In this document: positions 16,820 to 26,168 of the stretch, piece by piece
Layout: every line of letters begins with the position of its first letter
Numbering within the stretch: the stretch's first letter is position 1
NCBI GenBank assembly: GCA_029850515.1
Contig: JARCRW010000073.1
Location: forward strand, 1-35,182
Length of the DNA stretch: 35,182 nucleotides
Direction: 5' to 3'
Origin: Nitrosotalea sp.
Lineage (GTDB): Archaea > Thermoproteota > Nitrososphaeria > Nitrososphaerales > Nitrosopumilaceae
Notes under the pieces: model-generated
Databases searched by the model: none
Told to the model about the DNA's origin: nothing
What the model saw: the letters and a program-made list of their open reading frames with translations, nothing else
Position numbers and translations under genes: made by a program

Positions 16820-18988
16820 TTGGTAAAAAAAGACGAACTGCTACAAATGCGGGTCGGCGAAGCAAAACAAAGAGACGTTGGAAAAAGACGAGCCAGAATA
16901 GAACCAGAGGCAATGGAATTTTTAAAAGTAGAAGCAGGTGACATGGTTGAAATCATTGGAAAAAGATCAAGTTGTGCAGTAGTTTGGCCTGCAGATGACG
17001 ACAACAAGACACCAGATGTCATTCGAATAGATGGTCAAACAAGAAAAAATGCAGGAGTTGGAATCAACGACTTGGTAAATGTGAAAAAGATAACAGCCAA
17101 GCCTGCCAAGACTGTAACTTTGATGCCAGTAAACGGAAATGTTACAGTTGACAAGGAGTTTACAGATTTTGTAAAAAACAGACTACGCGGTTTACCACTT
17201 TCTGAAGGCGATGAAATATCAGTAATGATTCTAGGAAACTCGATGGATTTCAAGATTCACAAGATCTCACCAAAAGCTGTTGTAAAAATAGAACGAAGCA
17301 CTTCGGTTACCATACTTACTGAGACATCAATTGATAAAAAAGTTAGAGTTACATTTGATGAAATAGGTGGTCTTAAGACACAGACAAAAAGAATGCGGGA
17401 AATTGTTGAGCTGCCATTGAAACACCCCGAAGTTTTTACAAGACTCAATGTAGAGCCACACAGTGGAATATTGTTGTACGGTCCTCCAGGATGCGGAAAG
17501 ACATTGATTGCAAAAGTACTAGCAAGTGAATCAGAGGCAAATTTTTACTCAATCAACGGTCCAGAAATAATGAACAAGTATTACGGAGAGACAGAGGCAA
17601 GATTACGAGATATTTTCAAAGAGGCAAAAGAAAATTCACCAAGCGTAATATTCATTGATGAAATTGACGCAATCGCCCCAAAAAGAGAGGAAGCATATGG
17701 TGATGTGGAAAAAAGAGTAGTGGCCCAGCTATTAGCCTTGATGGACGGTCTAAATGACAGAGGAAATGTAATAGTCCTTGGTGCAACAAACAGACCAGAA
17801 AGTGTAGACCCTGCTTTGCGAAGACCAGGTAGGTTTGACAGAGAGATTGAGATCACAGTACCAAATGCAGACGGTAGGCTTGAGATACTACATATCCATA
17901 CGCGCGGCATGCCGCTTCAAGATGTAGACCTCAAAATACTTGCTGCAGAATTACACGGATATACTGGAGCAGACATCAAATCATTATGCAGAGAAGCTGC
18001 AATGAAAGCCCTCAGAACATTCTTGCCAGAGATTGAAAACGAGAATGAAAAGATAGCGCCAGATGTATTAGAAAAGATGAGGATAACATTACAGGACTTT
18101 TACGATGCAATGCATGAAATCGTGCCAACTGCCATGCGCGAATTCTATGTTGAGAGTCCAAAAGTATGGTGGAAGGAAGTGGGCGGATTGGATGATGCAA
18201 AAAGAACTCTAGAGGACAACTTGATCACTGCAATAAAAGAGCCAGCCAAATTCCAAAAGATGGGAATCAAACCTCCAAAGGGCGCATTATTGTATGGCCC
18301 ATCAGGATGTGGAAAGACATTGCTTGCACGAGCTCTTGCAACAGAGAGTGGTGCAAACATGATACTTGTAAGAGGACCAGAGATACTGTCAAAATGGGTC
18401 GGAGAATCAGAAAAAGCAATTAGGGAGATCTTCAGAAAAGCAAAGACATCGTCACCATGCATAATAATATTTGATGAACTTGACTCACTTGCTCGCTTCA
18501 AATCAAATGAGGAAGGTGGTATTGGAGAGAGACTGCTCAGTCAGCTTCTTACAGAGATGGAAGACGGAGGCGCTTCAAGAGTCGTGGTACTAGGAATTTC
18601 AAACAGACCAGATCTTATCGATCCATCACTAATACGACCTGGCAGACTGGATCTAATGATCTTCGTTCCACCGCCAGATGAAAAGGGTCGATTTGAGATA
18701 ATCAAACTATTAACAAAACAGATGCCACTTTCTGGGGACATTAACTTGAAAGAGATAGCAGTAGCAACAAAAGGATATAGTGGAGCAGATCTTGTTGCAA
18801 TATGCAGGGAATCTGCAGTAAATGCCATGCGAAACAATAGTCAAAAAATAAGTAGCACAGACTTTTCTTCTGCACTCAAAAACGTCAAGCCGTCAATTAC
18901 AAAGGGAGTTGAAGACTGGTACTCCACAGTTAAAGATAATATATCATATGCATTACCAAAACCAATGGACAAGGCATTTTACGGATAG
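16820..18988 (+). CDS. Second Cdc48-type AAA+ ATPase (two AAA domains)
   Basis: Walker A GPPGCGKTLIAKVLA and GPSGCGKTLLARALA; Walker B VIFIDEIDAIAPKR and IIIFDELDSLARF; TTG start. Confidence 0.92.
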   Translation: MVKKDELLQMRVGEAKQRDVGKRRARIEPEAMEFLKVEAGDMVEIIGKRSSCAVVWPADDDNKTPDVIRIDGQTRKNAGVGINDLVNVKKITAKPAKTVTLMPVNGNVTVDKEFTDFVKNRLRGLPLSEGDEISVMILGNSMDFKIHKISPKAVVKIERSTSVTILTETSIDKKVRVTFDEIGGLKTQTKRMREIVELPLKHPEVFTRLNVEPHSGILLYGPPGCGKTLIAKVLASESEANFYSINGPEIMNKYYGETEARLRDIFKEAKENSPSVIFIDEIDAIAPKREEAYGDVEKRVVAQLLALMDGLNDRGNVIVLGATNRPESVDPALRRPGRFDREIEITVPNADGRLEILHIHTRGMPLQDVDLKILAAELHGYTGADIKSLCREAAMKALRTFLPEIENENEKIAPDVLEKMRITLQDFYDAMHEIVPTAMREFYVESPKVWWKEVGGLDDAKRTLEDNLITAIKEPAKFQKMGIKPPKGALLYGPSGCGKTLLARALATESGANMILVRGPEILSKWVGESEKAIREIFRKAKTSSPCIIIFDELDSLARFKSNEEGGIGERLLSQLLTEMEDGGASRVVVLGISNRPDLIDPSLIRPGRLDLMIFVPPPDEKGRFEIIKLLTKQMPLSGDINLKEIAVATKGYSGADLVAICRESAVNAMRNNSQKISSTDFSSALKNVKPSITKGVEDWYSTVKDNISYALPKPMDKAFYG

Positions 18989-18990
18989 AT

Positions 18991-19305
18991 ATGGCCATCC
19001 CACTACGAAATACCATATATGAAAAGATCAAGATTGCGGGGTCTCTTACCGATTCAGATCTATCAAAATCTCTCATCAAGGCAGGCATCTCAATTCCAGA
19101 AGACGAGTTCAACAAGACTCTTCTCAACCTAGAGATTTATGGCTTGATCAAAGTAACTTGGTTAACAAAAGATGAGCGTAGAATAGAGATATCTGAAAAA
19201 GAAGAAGATGAAGATGAGATAGAAAAACAAAACATGGAAAACTTGGAAAAAGAATACGAGTCAGGATTTCCAGGTGTTGGACAAGAAGAAGAGATTCAAG
19301 AATAG
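18991..19305 (+). CDS. Winged-helix-like small protein with acidic C-terminal tail, downstream of Cdc48
   Basis: NTIYEKIKIAGSLTDSDLSKSLIKAGISIPEDEFNKTLLNLEIYGLIKVTWL wHTH-like; EKEEDEDEIEKQ tail; 2-nt gap from the Cdc48 stop. Confidence 0.65.
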   Translation: MAIPLRNTIYEKIKIAGSLTDSDLSKSLIKAGISIPEDEFNKTLLNLEIYGLIKVTWLTKDERRIEISEKEEDEDEIEKQNMENLEKEYESGFPGVGQEEEIQE

Positions 19306-20187
19306 TTACTTTATCACTGGAAAGTGAAATGCCGCATCAAGTGCAATTCCTACAAATATTATTGTAAGATATGGCGCAGTAACCTTGTACGCTTTCCATG
19401 CAAAATCTGAGGTGGGAGTCTTGGTAAGCTTGTAATGGTAAACCAACATGAGGCCCCCTGATACCAAGGCAACTCCGAGATACACGTATCCCAATCCAAA
19501 TGCAACAAGTGCAATAGAATATGGCAGTAGTATTGCTGTGTTGAGCAGAATGTACTTGGAGGTCTTTTGCATGCCAATCAATACTGGAAGCATTGGGACC
19601 TTTGCTTCAGCATAATCATCTCGTATTTTCATCGCAAGGCACCAAAAATGAGAAGGCGTCCACACAAAGACTAGCATACCAACCAATGCCCCAAGAATAT
19701 CCATGGAACCAGTTGCTGCAGCCCAGCCTGCCATAGATGCACAGCTTCCAGCAAAACCACCAATTACAATGTTTGACCAGTTATTTCGTTTAAGCCAGAC
19801 AGTATAGATAATCACATAGAAAAATATCCCAAGTGCAATAAAGAACGTGGATATAGGATTTAGTGTAAACCAAGCATAAATCACTGAAATACAACTAACT
19901 GCAAGACCATAGACAAGTACACTACGAGCAGCCATTCTTCCAGATGGGATCGGTCTTGTGCTGGTTCTTTTCATTAATGGATCAATGTCTCTATCGTAGA
20001 AATGATTCAGAGCACTAGAACCTGCAGACGAAAGCGCACCTGCCACTATCAGATGTAAGAGTACAATATTGTCAAGAGGTTTGTGTGCGATCAATATGCT
20101 TGCTGCATACATCGAGGTTACTGCAGTAATGACAAGTAAAACTATGATTCGCGGTTTAGATACTTCAAGTACTTCCTTTAATCCCAC
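19306..20187 (-). CDS. ctaB: Protoheme IX farnesyltransferase (heme O synthase)
   Basis: SKPRIIVLLVITAV, NHFYDRDIDPLMKRTSTRPIPSGR, WTPSHFWCLAMKIRDDYAEAKVPMLPV. Confidence 0.95.
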   Translation of the reverse strand: MGLKEVLEVSKPRIIVLLVITAVTSMYAASILIAHKPLDNIVLLHLIVAGALSSAGSSALNHFYDRDIDPLMKRTSTRPIPSGRMAARSVLVYGLAVSCISVIYAWFTLNPISTFFIALGIFFYVIIYTVWLKRNNWSNIVIGGFAGSCASMAGWAAATGSMDILGALVGMLVFVWTPSHFWCLAMKIRDDYAEAKVPMLPVLIGMQKTSKYILLNTAILLPYSIALVAFGLGYVYLGVALVSGGLMLVYHYKLTKTPTSDFAWKAYKVTAPYLTIIFVGIALDAAFHFPVIK

Positions 20188-20266
20188 GGATCTAAGCTGA
20201 TTTGCAGGGAATTTAATTTCTTCGAAGATTGTCCCACAGGTTCAAAAGAATTAAGTATGTCACCTC

Positions 20267-21373
20267 ATGGAACAACCACAAATGAGTGACTGGGACCTCA
20301 TGATGCCAGGAATGGGACTATCAGCGATTGGTCTGGCAGGAGTAATTTTATCATATTTGGGCATTGCAAACACCTTCCTTACAGGAATGCAGGCTCTTTC
20401 AGGTTTAACCCTGTTTATCGGCTTGATCTTCTTGTCAGCAGGAATTCTAAGTGGCGGAGTATCTACTAGCCCACGTGCCAAGGCAACTACGCTTGTAATC
20501 TTTGGCATTGCAGGCTCTGTTGCAACATATGCCCTAAGCTTGAACAAGGTAATCACATCATTGACAGTGTTTGTCGGATTGTTACTGATCATCATAATAC
20601 CGACAATAGTTCTTGCCTTTTTCTCAATGAAGATGCCAAAGCACTTCAAGCCAGTAGCAACAATATTCATTGCCGCAATGGTAGTAGCAATAGGCTCTTA
20701 CACGGTATTTGGTTTTATCGGACCCGGTGCACAGTTTCACATCAACTCAATATCAGAAAATGCAACAAACGCAACAGCACCCACTTCAAATGTACCGGTC
20801 ATATCAATTGATATCCCTGCAAATGCATCAGTAAAGGGCAATCCAAGTTTTACCCCTAATGCGATATCAGTTCCCAAGGGAGACATTATAGAATGGAAGA
20901 ACGATGATAAAGTCGGTCACACTGTAACAAGTGCTGATGGTACAACATGGGATTCTGGAATAATATCAGCAGGCAAAACATTCCGTCTTGATACATCAAA
21001 ACTCAATGCAACTACATATCAGTATCTTTGTACTGTTCATCCAATCATGACAGGAAGTATAACCATAACAGCCCCAATGTTTGCAAATGTAACAATCTCA
21101 AGCGGTGCTTCAAAACAAGCTGCAGGTCAGAAATACTTTGATCCACAGGAGAGCAAAGTAAAGGTTGGAACCACAGTGGTTTGGACAAATGCAGACAGTG
21201 TAGCACACACAGTTACTAGTGGCAACCCTAGCGATTCATCCCCTGGTGGACTGTTTGACTCGGGCCTTATCAAACCAGGAAAAACATTCCAGCAGGTGTT
21301 TAACGCTACTGGCACCACATCATACTTTTGTACAGTCCACCCATGGATGACTGGAAAAGTAACAGTAGGATGA
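20267..21373 (+). CDS. Multi-TM protein with two C-terminal plastocyanin-like cupredoxin domains
   Basis: About five hydrophobic N-terminal segments; two type-1 Cu motif sets: VGHTVTS...YLCTVHPIMTG and VAHTVTS...YFCTVHPWMTG. Confidence 0.85.
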   Translation: MEQPQMSDWDLMMPGMGLSAIGLAGVILSYLGIANTFLTGMQALSGLTLFIGLIFLSAGILSGGVSTSPRAKATTLVIFGIAGSVATYALSLNKVITSLTVFVGLLLIIIIPTIVLAFFSMKMPKHFKPVATIFIAAMVVAIGSYTVFGFIGPGAQFHINSISENATNATAPTSNVPVISIDIPANASVKGNPSFTPNAISVPKGDIIEWKNDDKVGHTVTSADGTTWDSGIISAGKTFRLDTSKLNATTYQYLCTVHPIMTGSITITAPMFANVTISSGASKQAAGQKYFDPQESKVKVGTTVVWTNADSVAHTVTSGNPSDSSPGGLFDSGLIKPGKTFQQVFNATGTTSYFCTVHPWMTGKVTVG

Positions 21374-21783
21374 CAACACCAAAGGCAATAATTTTTTCAA
21401 AGAACCAAATAGAGACACTAAAAAAATACTCGGAACAAAACTCTCCAAATGAGGCATGTGCAATTTTGTTTGGCAATAATACAGATGAACAGGTCATAAT
21501 AAAAGAAATTTTTCTTGCAAAAAATATTGACGAGTCACCAGTAAATTTTACCATTTCAAATGAGGAACTAATAGCAGCATATGGCAGTGCAGAGAAGATG
21601 AAGCTAGATGTCAGTGGGATATTTCATTCCCATCCAGTCTCTGTTCCACATCCTTCGTCGACAGACAAGAAATACATGGAAATCAATCCCATACCATGGG
21701 TTATCTTCTCAAACATAAATGACGAATTCAAGGCGTATATTTACAATTCAGGGATCATCCAGATTCCCGTGAAGGTATTGTGA
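21370..21783 (+). CDS. JAMM/MPN (Mov34) metalloprotease
   Basis: NEACAILFG plus GIFHSHPVSVPHPSSTDKK = HxHx7Sx2D; ATG at 21370 overlaps the upstream TGA (ATGA). Confidence 0.88.
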   Translation: MTTPKAIIFSKNQIETLKKYSEQNSPNEACAILFGNNTDEQVIIKEIFLAKNIDESPVNFTISNEELIAAYGSAEKMKLDVSGIFHSHPVSVPHPSSTDKKYMEINPIPWVIFSNINDEFKAYIYNSGIIQIPVKVL

Positions 21784-21785
21784 AT

Positions 21786-21890
21786 CTATTTTTTGTGAAC
21801 TTTTTTGTGTCGTTCAAAGTGCTCTTTATCTGTAAAAATAGTGTCACAGTCCTTGCATTTTAGTTCGGTTTTAGCGCCCCACAACGGCAA
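21786..21890 (-). CDS. 34-aa C2H2 zinc finger microprotein
   Basis: Below ORF-track cutoff: TTG-start MPLWGAKTELKCKDCDTIFTDKEHFERHKKVHKK*; C-x2-C-x12-H-x3-H. Confidence 0.65.
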   Translation of the reverse strand: MPLWGAKTELKCKDCDTIFTDKEHFERHKKVHKK

Positions 21891-22129
21891 TTAATGGTAT
21901 GAACTTGCGTAAAAGGATTTACCAAATCATCCCAAAAAAGGCGTTTTAGAAGATGCACCGTCAGATAAGATCTGGAAACATACACCCCCTAAAGCATTCA
22001 TTGTGTCTACTTTATCTTAAATTCATTAAAATATGAAATTTCAGAGATCCTGTAAAGACATCTTCGATATAAAAAACCCAATTTTACGATCGACTGTACC
22101 AATCATGTTAAAAACTTGTCCAAATTAGA

Positions 22130-22137
22130 TTAAATAT
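22130..22137 (+). promoter_or_regulatory. Probable TATA box for the DUF2024-like gene
   Basis: ttaaatat about 25 nt upstream of ATG 22159, consistent with a leaderless archaeal transcript. Confidence 0.45.
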
Positions 22138-22158
22138 CCCTTTTTTCGAATAGCAATT

Positions 22159-22416
22159 ATGGAAATTCACGTATATGATACATACGTAGAGGCAAAGGAT
22201 GGCCACACAATGCATTTTGATGTCATTACAAGCCAGAAGGATCACCAAAAGGCAATCCAATATGCAAAAGAATGGCTCAAGACCATTGGAGAAGCCGAGT
22301 CAAAGGTTTCAACCGAAGAGTGCCAATTCTGTCACTCACAAGGTGCACCAGAACCAATTGCCAACGAGATCCAAAAGAAAGGCTACTTCATCCAAAAGAT
22401 GGAAGGCTGTCCGTAA
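22159..22416 (+). CDS. DUF2024 family protein
   Basis: MEIHVYDTYVEAKDGHTMHFDVITSQKDHQKAIQYAKEWLKTIGE...ECQFCHSQ...IQKKGYFIQKMEGCP. Confidence 0.8.
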   Translation: MEIHVYDTYVEAKDGHTMHFDVITSQKDHQKAIQYAKEWLKTIGEAESKVSTEECQFCHSQGAPEPIANEIQKKGYFIQKMEGCP

Positions 22417-22491
22417 GATCTAATCTCAATTTTTTAATCCAATTACTATTTTTAAAAACTCTTTTTAGCGTGATGCATATAGCATCATTTC

Positions 22492-22680
22492 ATGACAAAG
22501 AAAAGCAATTACAACAGATTAACTGTAGAGGGCGACATACAGACAAAATGGATATGCGGATGCTTTGAGACAGTAGATGGATTTTTCAAGTTTTGTTCCC
22601 AGCATGGTGAGTTGATGAGGAACACCATAGTAGTACAGATAGACAAGCTTGACATGACTACGGTAGTTGAAGAAAAATAG
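22492..22680 (+). CDS. Hypothetical small protein with CxC/CxxH cluster
   Basis: MTKKSNYNRLTVEGDIQTKWICGCFETVDGFFKFCSQHGELMRNTIV...; short but protein-like. Confidence 0.5.
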   Translation: MTKKSNYNRLTVEGDIQTKWICGCFETVDGFFKFCSQHGELMRNTIVVQIDKLDMTTVVEEK

Positions 22681-22692
22681 CCTTGATTGGAT

Positions 22693-23055
22693 TCAATGTC
22701 TTTTTGAATATGGTTTAAATGCCCAGCCTGCAAGGCCCCGCCTTACCATCTTGTTGAATCGCCTTCCATGACTCAGGTATGGGAACCTCATGTGGATTAG
22801 CTCGTGCACAATGGTATTTTCCAGCATCTTTTCATCTTGGATCTTTCGCACATTGATAAAAACAACATTGTCCTGAATGTACGAGACTCCAAGATATTTG
22901 TATGCAGACGTTCGCCTTCCCTCAGTCACTTCCTTTGGCATGGCAAGAACCTCTTTTGTTGTTAAAAGTATCTTGGGCTCTGATATGCTAAATCTTGCAG
23001 AGTAAACTCCTACTTTTTCAAGTATCTTAAAACGCAGATCATGATCTAGCTTCAC
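22693..23055 (-). CDS. SprT/YgjP-like zinc metalloprotease domain protein
   Basis: NTIVHELIHMRFPYLSHGRRFNKMVRRG (HExxH). Confidence 0.78.
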   Translation of the reverse strand: MKLDHDLRFKILEKVGVYSARFSISEPKILLTTKEVLAMPKEVTEGRRTSAYKYLGVSYIQDNVVFINVRKIQDEKMLENTIVHELIHMRFPYLSHGRRFNKMVRRGLAGWAFKPYSKRH

Positions 23056-23211
23056 AAAATCAAAGACTACAATTCCAAGTTTAATTCATGTTGTCAAAAT
23101 TCGTATTGGTAGTGGTGGATTTTTTTATTTCAACCAGAAAAGTAGTAAGCAGGGTCAGAAATCATTAGTTTAATCACAAATCATACAGCCACCGTCTCCT
23201 CATTCCCCACA

Positions 23212-23706
23212 TCAATTCATTGAACTCATTATAGATTTAGCCTTATTTCTTACCTTCTCTGTCAATACCACAAGAACCAGCCCTTCATTTGGTTGACCAT
23301 ACAAAATTACCGAGTTATCCGGTGCATAAGCTGCAACTGGAAGAACAAGCAAGTCCTCCTCCCCATCCACAATTATTCGTACAGGCGGAGCCATGCTAAA
23401 CGCTTGACGAATTACGGAAATGCTTTCTTCTGTAATCTCTGCAGCGGGATTTGTACAAGTAAGAATTGTCTCTGCTTTTCCCTCAGGCAGATCCCTCTTG
23501 CTTCTCTTTTCTACCGAGTCTACGATCTGCAATGACGGATTAAAACCAAATCGTACCATTTTTTCCGTAGTGGCATCACCCACAGTAATTACGAAAGAAT
23601 CCAAAGGAATATGTTTTGAAATATTGTTTCTAGTAGCATCAGAGTCTAGCAATAAAATGCCAAGTGGTTTTTTTAATTGGTCACGTAAATTTTCAGGCAG
23701 ACGCAC
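23212..23706 (-). CDS. GTP-dependent dephospho-CoA kinase (DUF359)
   Basis: FVITVGDATTEKMVRFGFNPSLQIVDSVEKR...TCTNPAAEITEES...IIVDGEEDLLVLPVAAYAPDNSVILYGQPNEGLVLV. Confidence 0.9.
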   Translation of the reverse strand: MRLPENLRDQLKKPLGILLLDSDATRNNISKHIPLDSFVITVGDATTEKMVRFGFNPSLQIVDSVEKRSKRDLPEGKAETILTCTNPAAEITEESISVIRQAFSMAPPVRIIVDGEEDLLVLPVAAYAPDNSVILYGQPNEGLVLVVLTEKVRNKAKSIMSSMN

Positions 23707-23731
23707 AACTTTCTTTTGTTTTCAACTATTT

Positions 23732-24814
23732 TTATGTAGCTACTTCTGCCTTTAGCTCTTCGCTTAGCTGAGACGCAAGCATGCTACACTTGGCGGCTAC
23801 ATTCTTTGCCACAATCATAAAAGATTGAGACATGCTAGAATTTGGATCAGTTACAAGTACTGGAGTTCCACTGTCAGAGCCCTCCATTATACCAGGATTT
23901 AGGGGAATCTCTCCCAAGAATGCCAAGTTATGTTTTTCACTCATTCTTTTTGCACCCTCTTTTCCAAATATATGATGTTTTTCGTTACATTTTGTGCATA
24001 TGAAATAACTCATGTTTTCTATCACGCCCATGATTGGTATGTTTAATTTTTGGAACATTCCAAATGCCTTGACTGCTATATTGCTTGCAACTTCTTGAGG
24101 AGTTGTAACAACAACTATTCCAGTGATAGGTATAGTCTGTGCAAGTGTTAAAGGAATATCACCAGTTCCGGGTGGCAAGTCTACTATAAGATAATCAAGA
24201 TCAGTCCAGTTTGTATCAACTAGAAATTGTTTTAAAATTCCAGAAATTATCGGACCACGATATATTGCAGCCTGATGTGCCTGCTCTGCAAAGAATCCAA
24301 ATGACACAACTTTGATTCCATGCGATTCTGCTGGCTGTAATTTATTATTGTCAACTTCCATCGAAGCTTTTCCCATTCCAAGCATCAGTGGAACACTTGG
24401 TCCATAGATATCTGCATCAAGCAATCCAACCTTTGCACCAGTCTGTGCCAATGCAAGTGCCAAGTTTACAGATACAGTGGTTTTTCCTACTCCACCTTTA
24501 CCACTTGCAACGCCGATAATGTTTTTTACAGTTGGCAACATTTGATCTACACTAAGGGATCTTCCCTCCATGACTTTAGCAGTAACTTTGAGATCAAGTT
24601 TTGAAACTTCTTTTATTGTAGCAATTGCAGCTCGTACATCCTGTTCTATTTCATCATTGAAGGGACAAGCAGGAGTAGTAAGTTCAAGTGTAAATTTAAG
24701 ATCGTTTCCATTTATCTCAATGTCTTTTATCATACCCATTGAGACTATGCTCTTTTTTAGATCTGGGTCGATTACGGTACTAAGCGTAGTAAGAACTTGA
24801 TCAACAGATACCAT
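23732..24814 (-). CDS. Mrp/NBP35 family P-loop ATPase (Fe-S carrier)
   Basis: N-terminal MIP18-like domain; GVASGKGGVGKTTVSVNLALALAQTGAKVGLLDADIYGPS; YFICTKCNEKHHIFG CxxC. Start 24814 preferred because a TATA-like element lies about 29 nt upstream. Confidence 0.93.
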   Translation of the reverse strand: MVSVDQVLTTLSTVIDPDLKKSIVSMGMIKDIEINGNDLKFTLELTTPACPFNDEIEQDVRAAIATIKEVSKLDLKVTAKVMEGRSLSVDQMLPTVKNIIGVASGKGGVGKTTVSVNLALALAQTGAKVGLLDADIYGPSVPLMLGMGKASMEVDNNKLQPAESHGIKVVSFGFFAEQAHQAAIYRGPIISGILKQFLVDTNWTDLDYLIVDLPPGTGDIPLTLAQTIPITGIVVVTTPQEVASNIAVKAFGMFQKLNIPIMGVIENMSYFICTKCNEKHHIFGKEGAKRMSEKHNLAFLGEIPLNPGIMEGSDSGTPVLVTDPNSSMSQSFMIVAKNVAAKCSMLASQLSEELKAEVAT

Positions 24815-24836
24815 AAAGTAAAAAATCACGAATACA

Positions 24837-24848
24837 ATATTTAAACAT
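24837..24848 (-). promoter_or_regulatory. Probable TATA box of the Mrp gene
   Basis: Minus-strand atgtttaaatat centred about 29 nt upstream of ATG 24814. Confidence 0.45.
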
Positions 24849-24933
24849 AGGTGGGAGATTCCAAAAGGACGCCTAGTTTTGACATGTCATAATTACCATG
24901 AATTTTTAAAGAAAGCCACCTTCTTGCCACACC

Positions 24934-26093
24934 ATGAAAGTAATAAGATGTGTTTGGCAGTACCATGATAAAAAAGATGATCTAGGACCAGTTTTCGATT
25001 ATTTCAGGTATTGTGCAAATGAGGCAATCAGGATCGGTATTGAAATGAACTTCTCATCAAAGTACAAACTACATTATCAGCTGTATCACAAATTACGTGT
25101 AGATTCCGAGTTTCATTCCAAGTATGTCTATGGTGCATTAGAGTGTGCGGCTGCCAGATTGAAACTATACAAAAAAACACTCAAGAAAAAGAAGGATGTA
25201 AAAAAACCATACATTTCAAGAAATCATCTCATAATAAACAATCAGTCATACAAGATTGAACAAGACACCATCAGAATTCCTACAGAACCTGGAAAATATC
25301 TCTTATCATATTAACAAGATATGTTTGTGAAAAGATCAAGAGTGCAAAGCTTGGCAATGTTGTCATCACAAATGACAAGATCATAATATCATACTCTAAA
25401 GACATTGTAGAACAAAGACCGTCTAATTTTATTGGAATAGATAGAAACCTGAATAATGTCACAACATATGACTCCAAAGGAAGTTGTAGTGTATACGATC
25501 TATCGAAAGCTCAAGGAATTATTGCATCATACAATAAAGTAAAAAGCAAGTTTAGACGTAATGATTATAGGATTAGCAAAAAAATATTTCAAAAATATGG
25601 TAGGCTACAAAAAAATAGGATTCACAATATTTTGCACTGTGCCTCAAAGAAGATTACATCTCAAAATTCAGGAATAATAATGGAAGATATTAAGGGAATT
25701 CGTAAGATGTACAGAAAAGGAAATGGTCAGGGAACTAAATATAGATCCGTGATGAACTCTTGGTCTTTTTACGAATTGCAACGACAGATTGAGTACAAAG
25801 CAAGATGGCTTGGTCTGCCAGCAAATTATGTCAGGTCAGGAGGAACAAGCTCAAAGTGTGCAGCATGTGGGTCAAAACTAGTACCCGAAGAGCACCGAAA
25901 GATGTCATGTTCTTTCTGCAATACAAGCATTGACAGAGATGTCAATGCGGCGTGTAACATCTTGCTTCGAGGTACACGGGTCGTACCAAACGGGATCACA
26001 AGTGAAGCGGTGATGACAAAACCTGGTAGTCAGAAACCAGTAATCTGTCGAGTCGATGTGATCAAGTCAAGCGATCGGATTTCCATCTCATAA
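24934..26093 (+). pseudogene. tnpB: TnpB (IS200/IS605-type OrfB) gene, disrupted by one frameshift
   Basis: Frame 1 ends ...RIPTEPGKYLLSY* at 25314; frame 0 continues LIILTRYVCEKIKSAKLGNVVIT...FIGIDRNLNNVTTYD...IIMEDIKGIRK...CAACGSKL...CSFCNTSIDRDVNAACNIL through 26093 without stops. RuvC D/E/D residues and zinc ribbon preserved. Confidence 0.88.
24934..26093 (+). mobile_element. TnpB-only IS605-like element remnant (ends not defined; no TnpA seen)
   Basis: Coding core of TnpB only; flanking host genes are mrp and rpo7. Confidence 0.65.
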
Positions 26094-26168
26094 CTTGATA
26101 GTACCCTTAAACATAGACAAAAATCATATCCAAAGATTCATAAATTCAAATTTTATGTAATTTTTTGA

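Noticed and set aside
20260-20670. 136-aa minus-strand ORF
   Set aside because: Antisense to the cupredoxin protein's TM region; no independent coding evidence.
22199-22568. Alternative-frame ORFs 22199-22423 and 22272-22568
   Set aside because: Overlap the DUF2024-like gene and the 62-aa ORF in other frames with basic, unstructured translations.
23056-23211. Possible ncRNA in the 156-nt gap between the metalloprotease and DUF359 genes
   Set aside because: No clear C/D or H/ACA box set or convincing stem found by eye.
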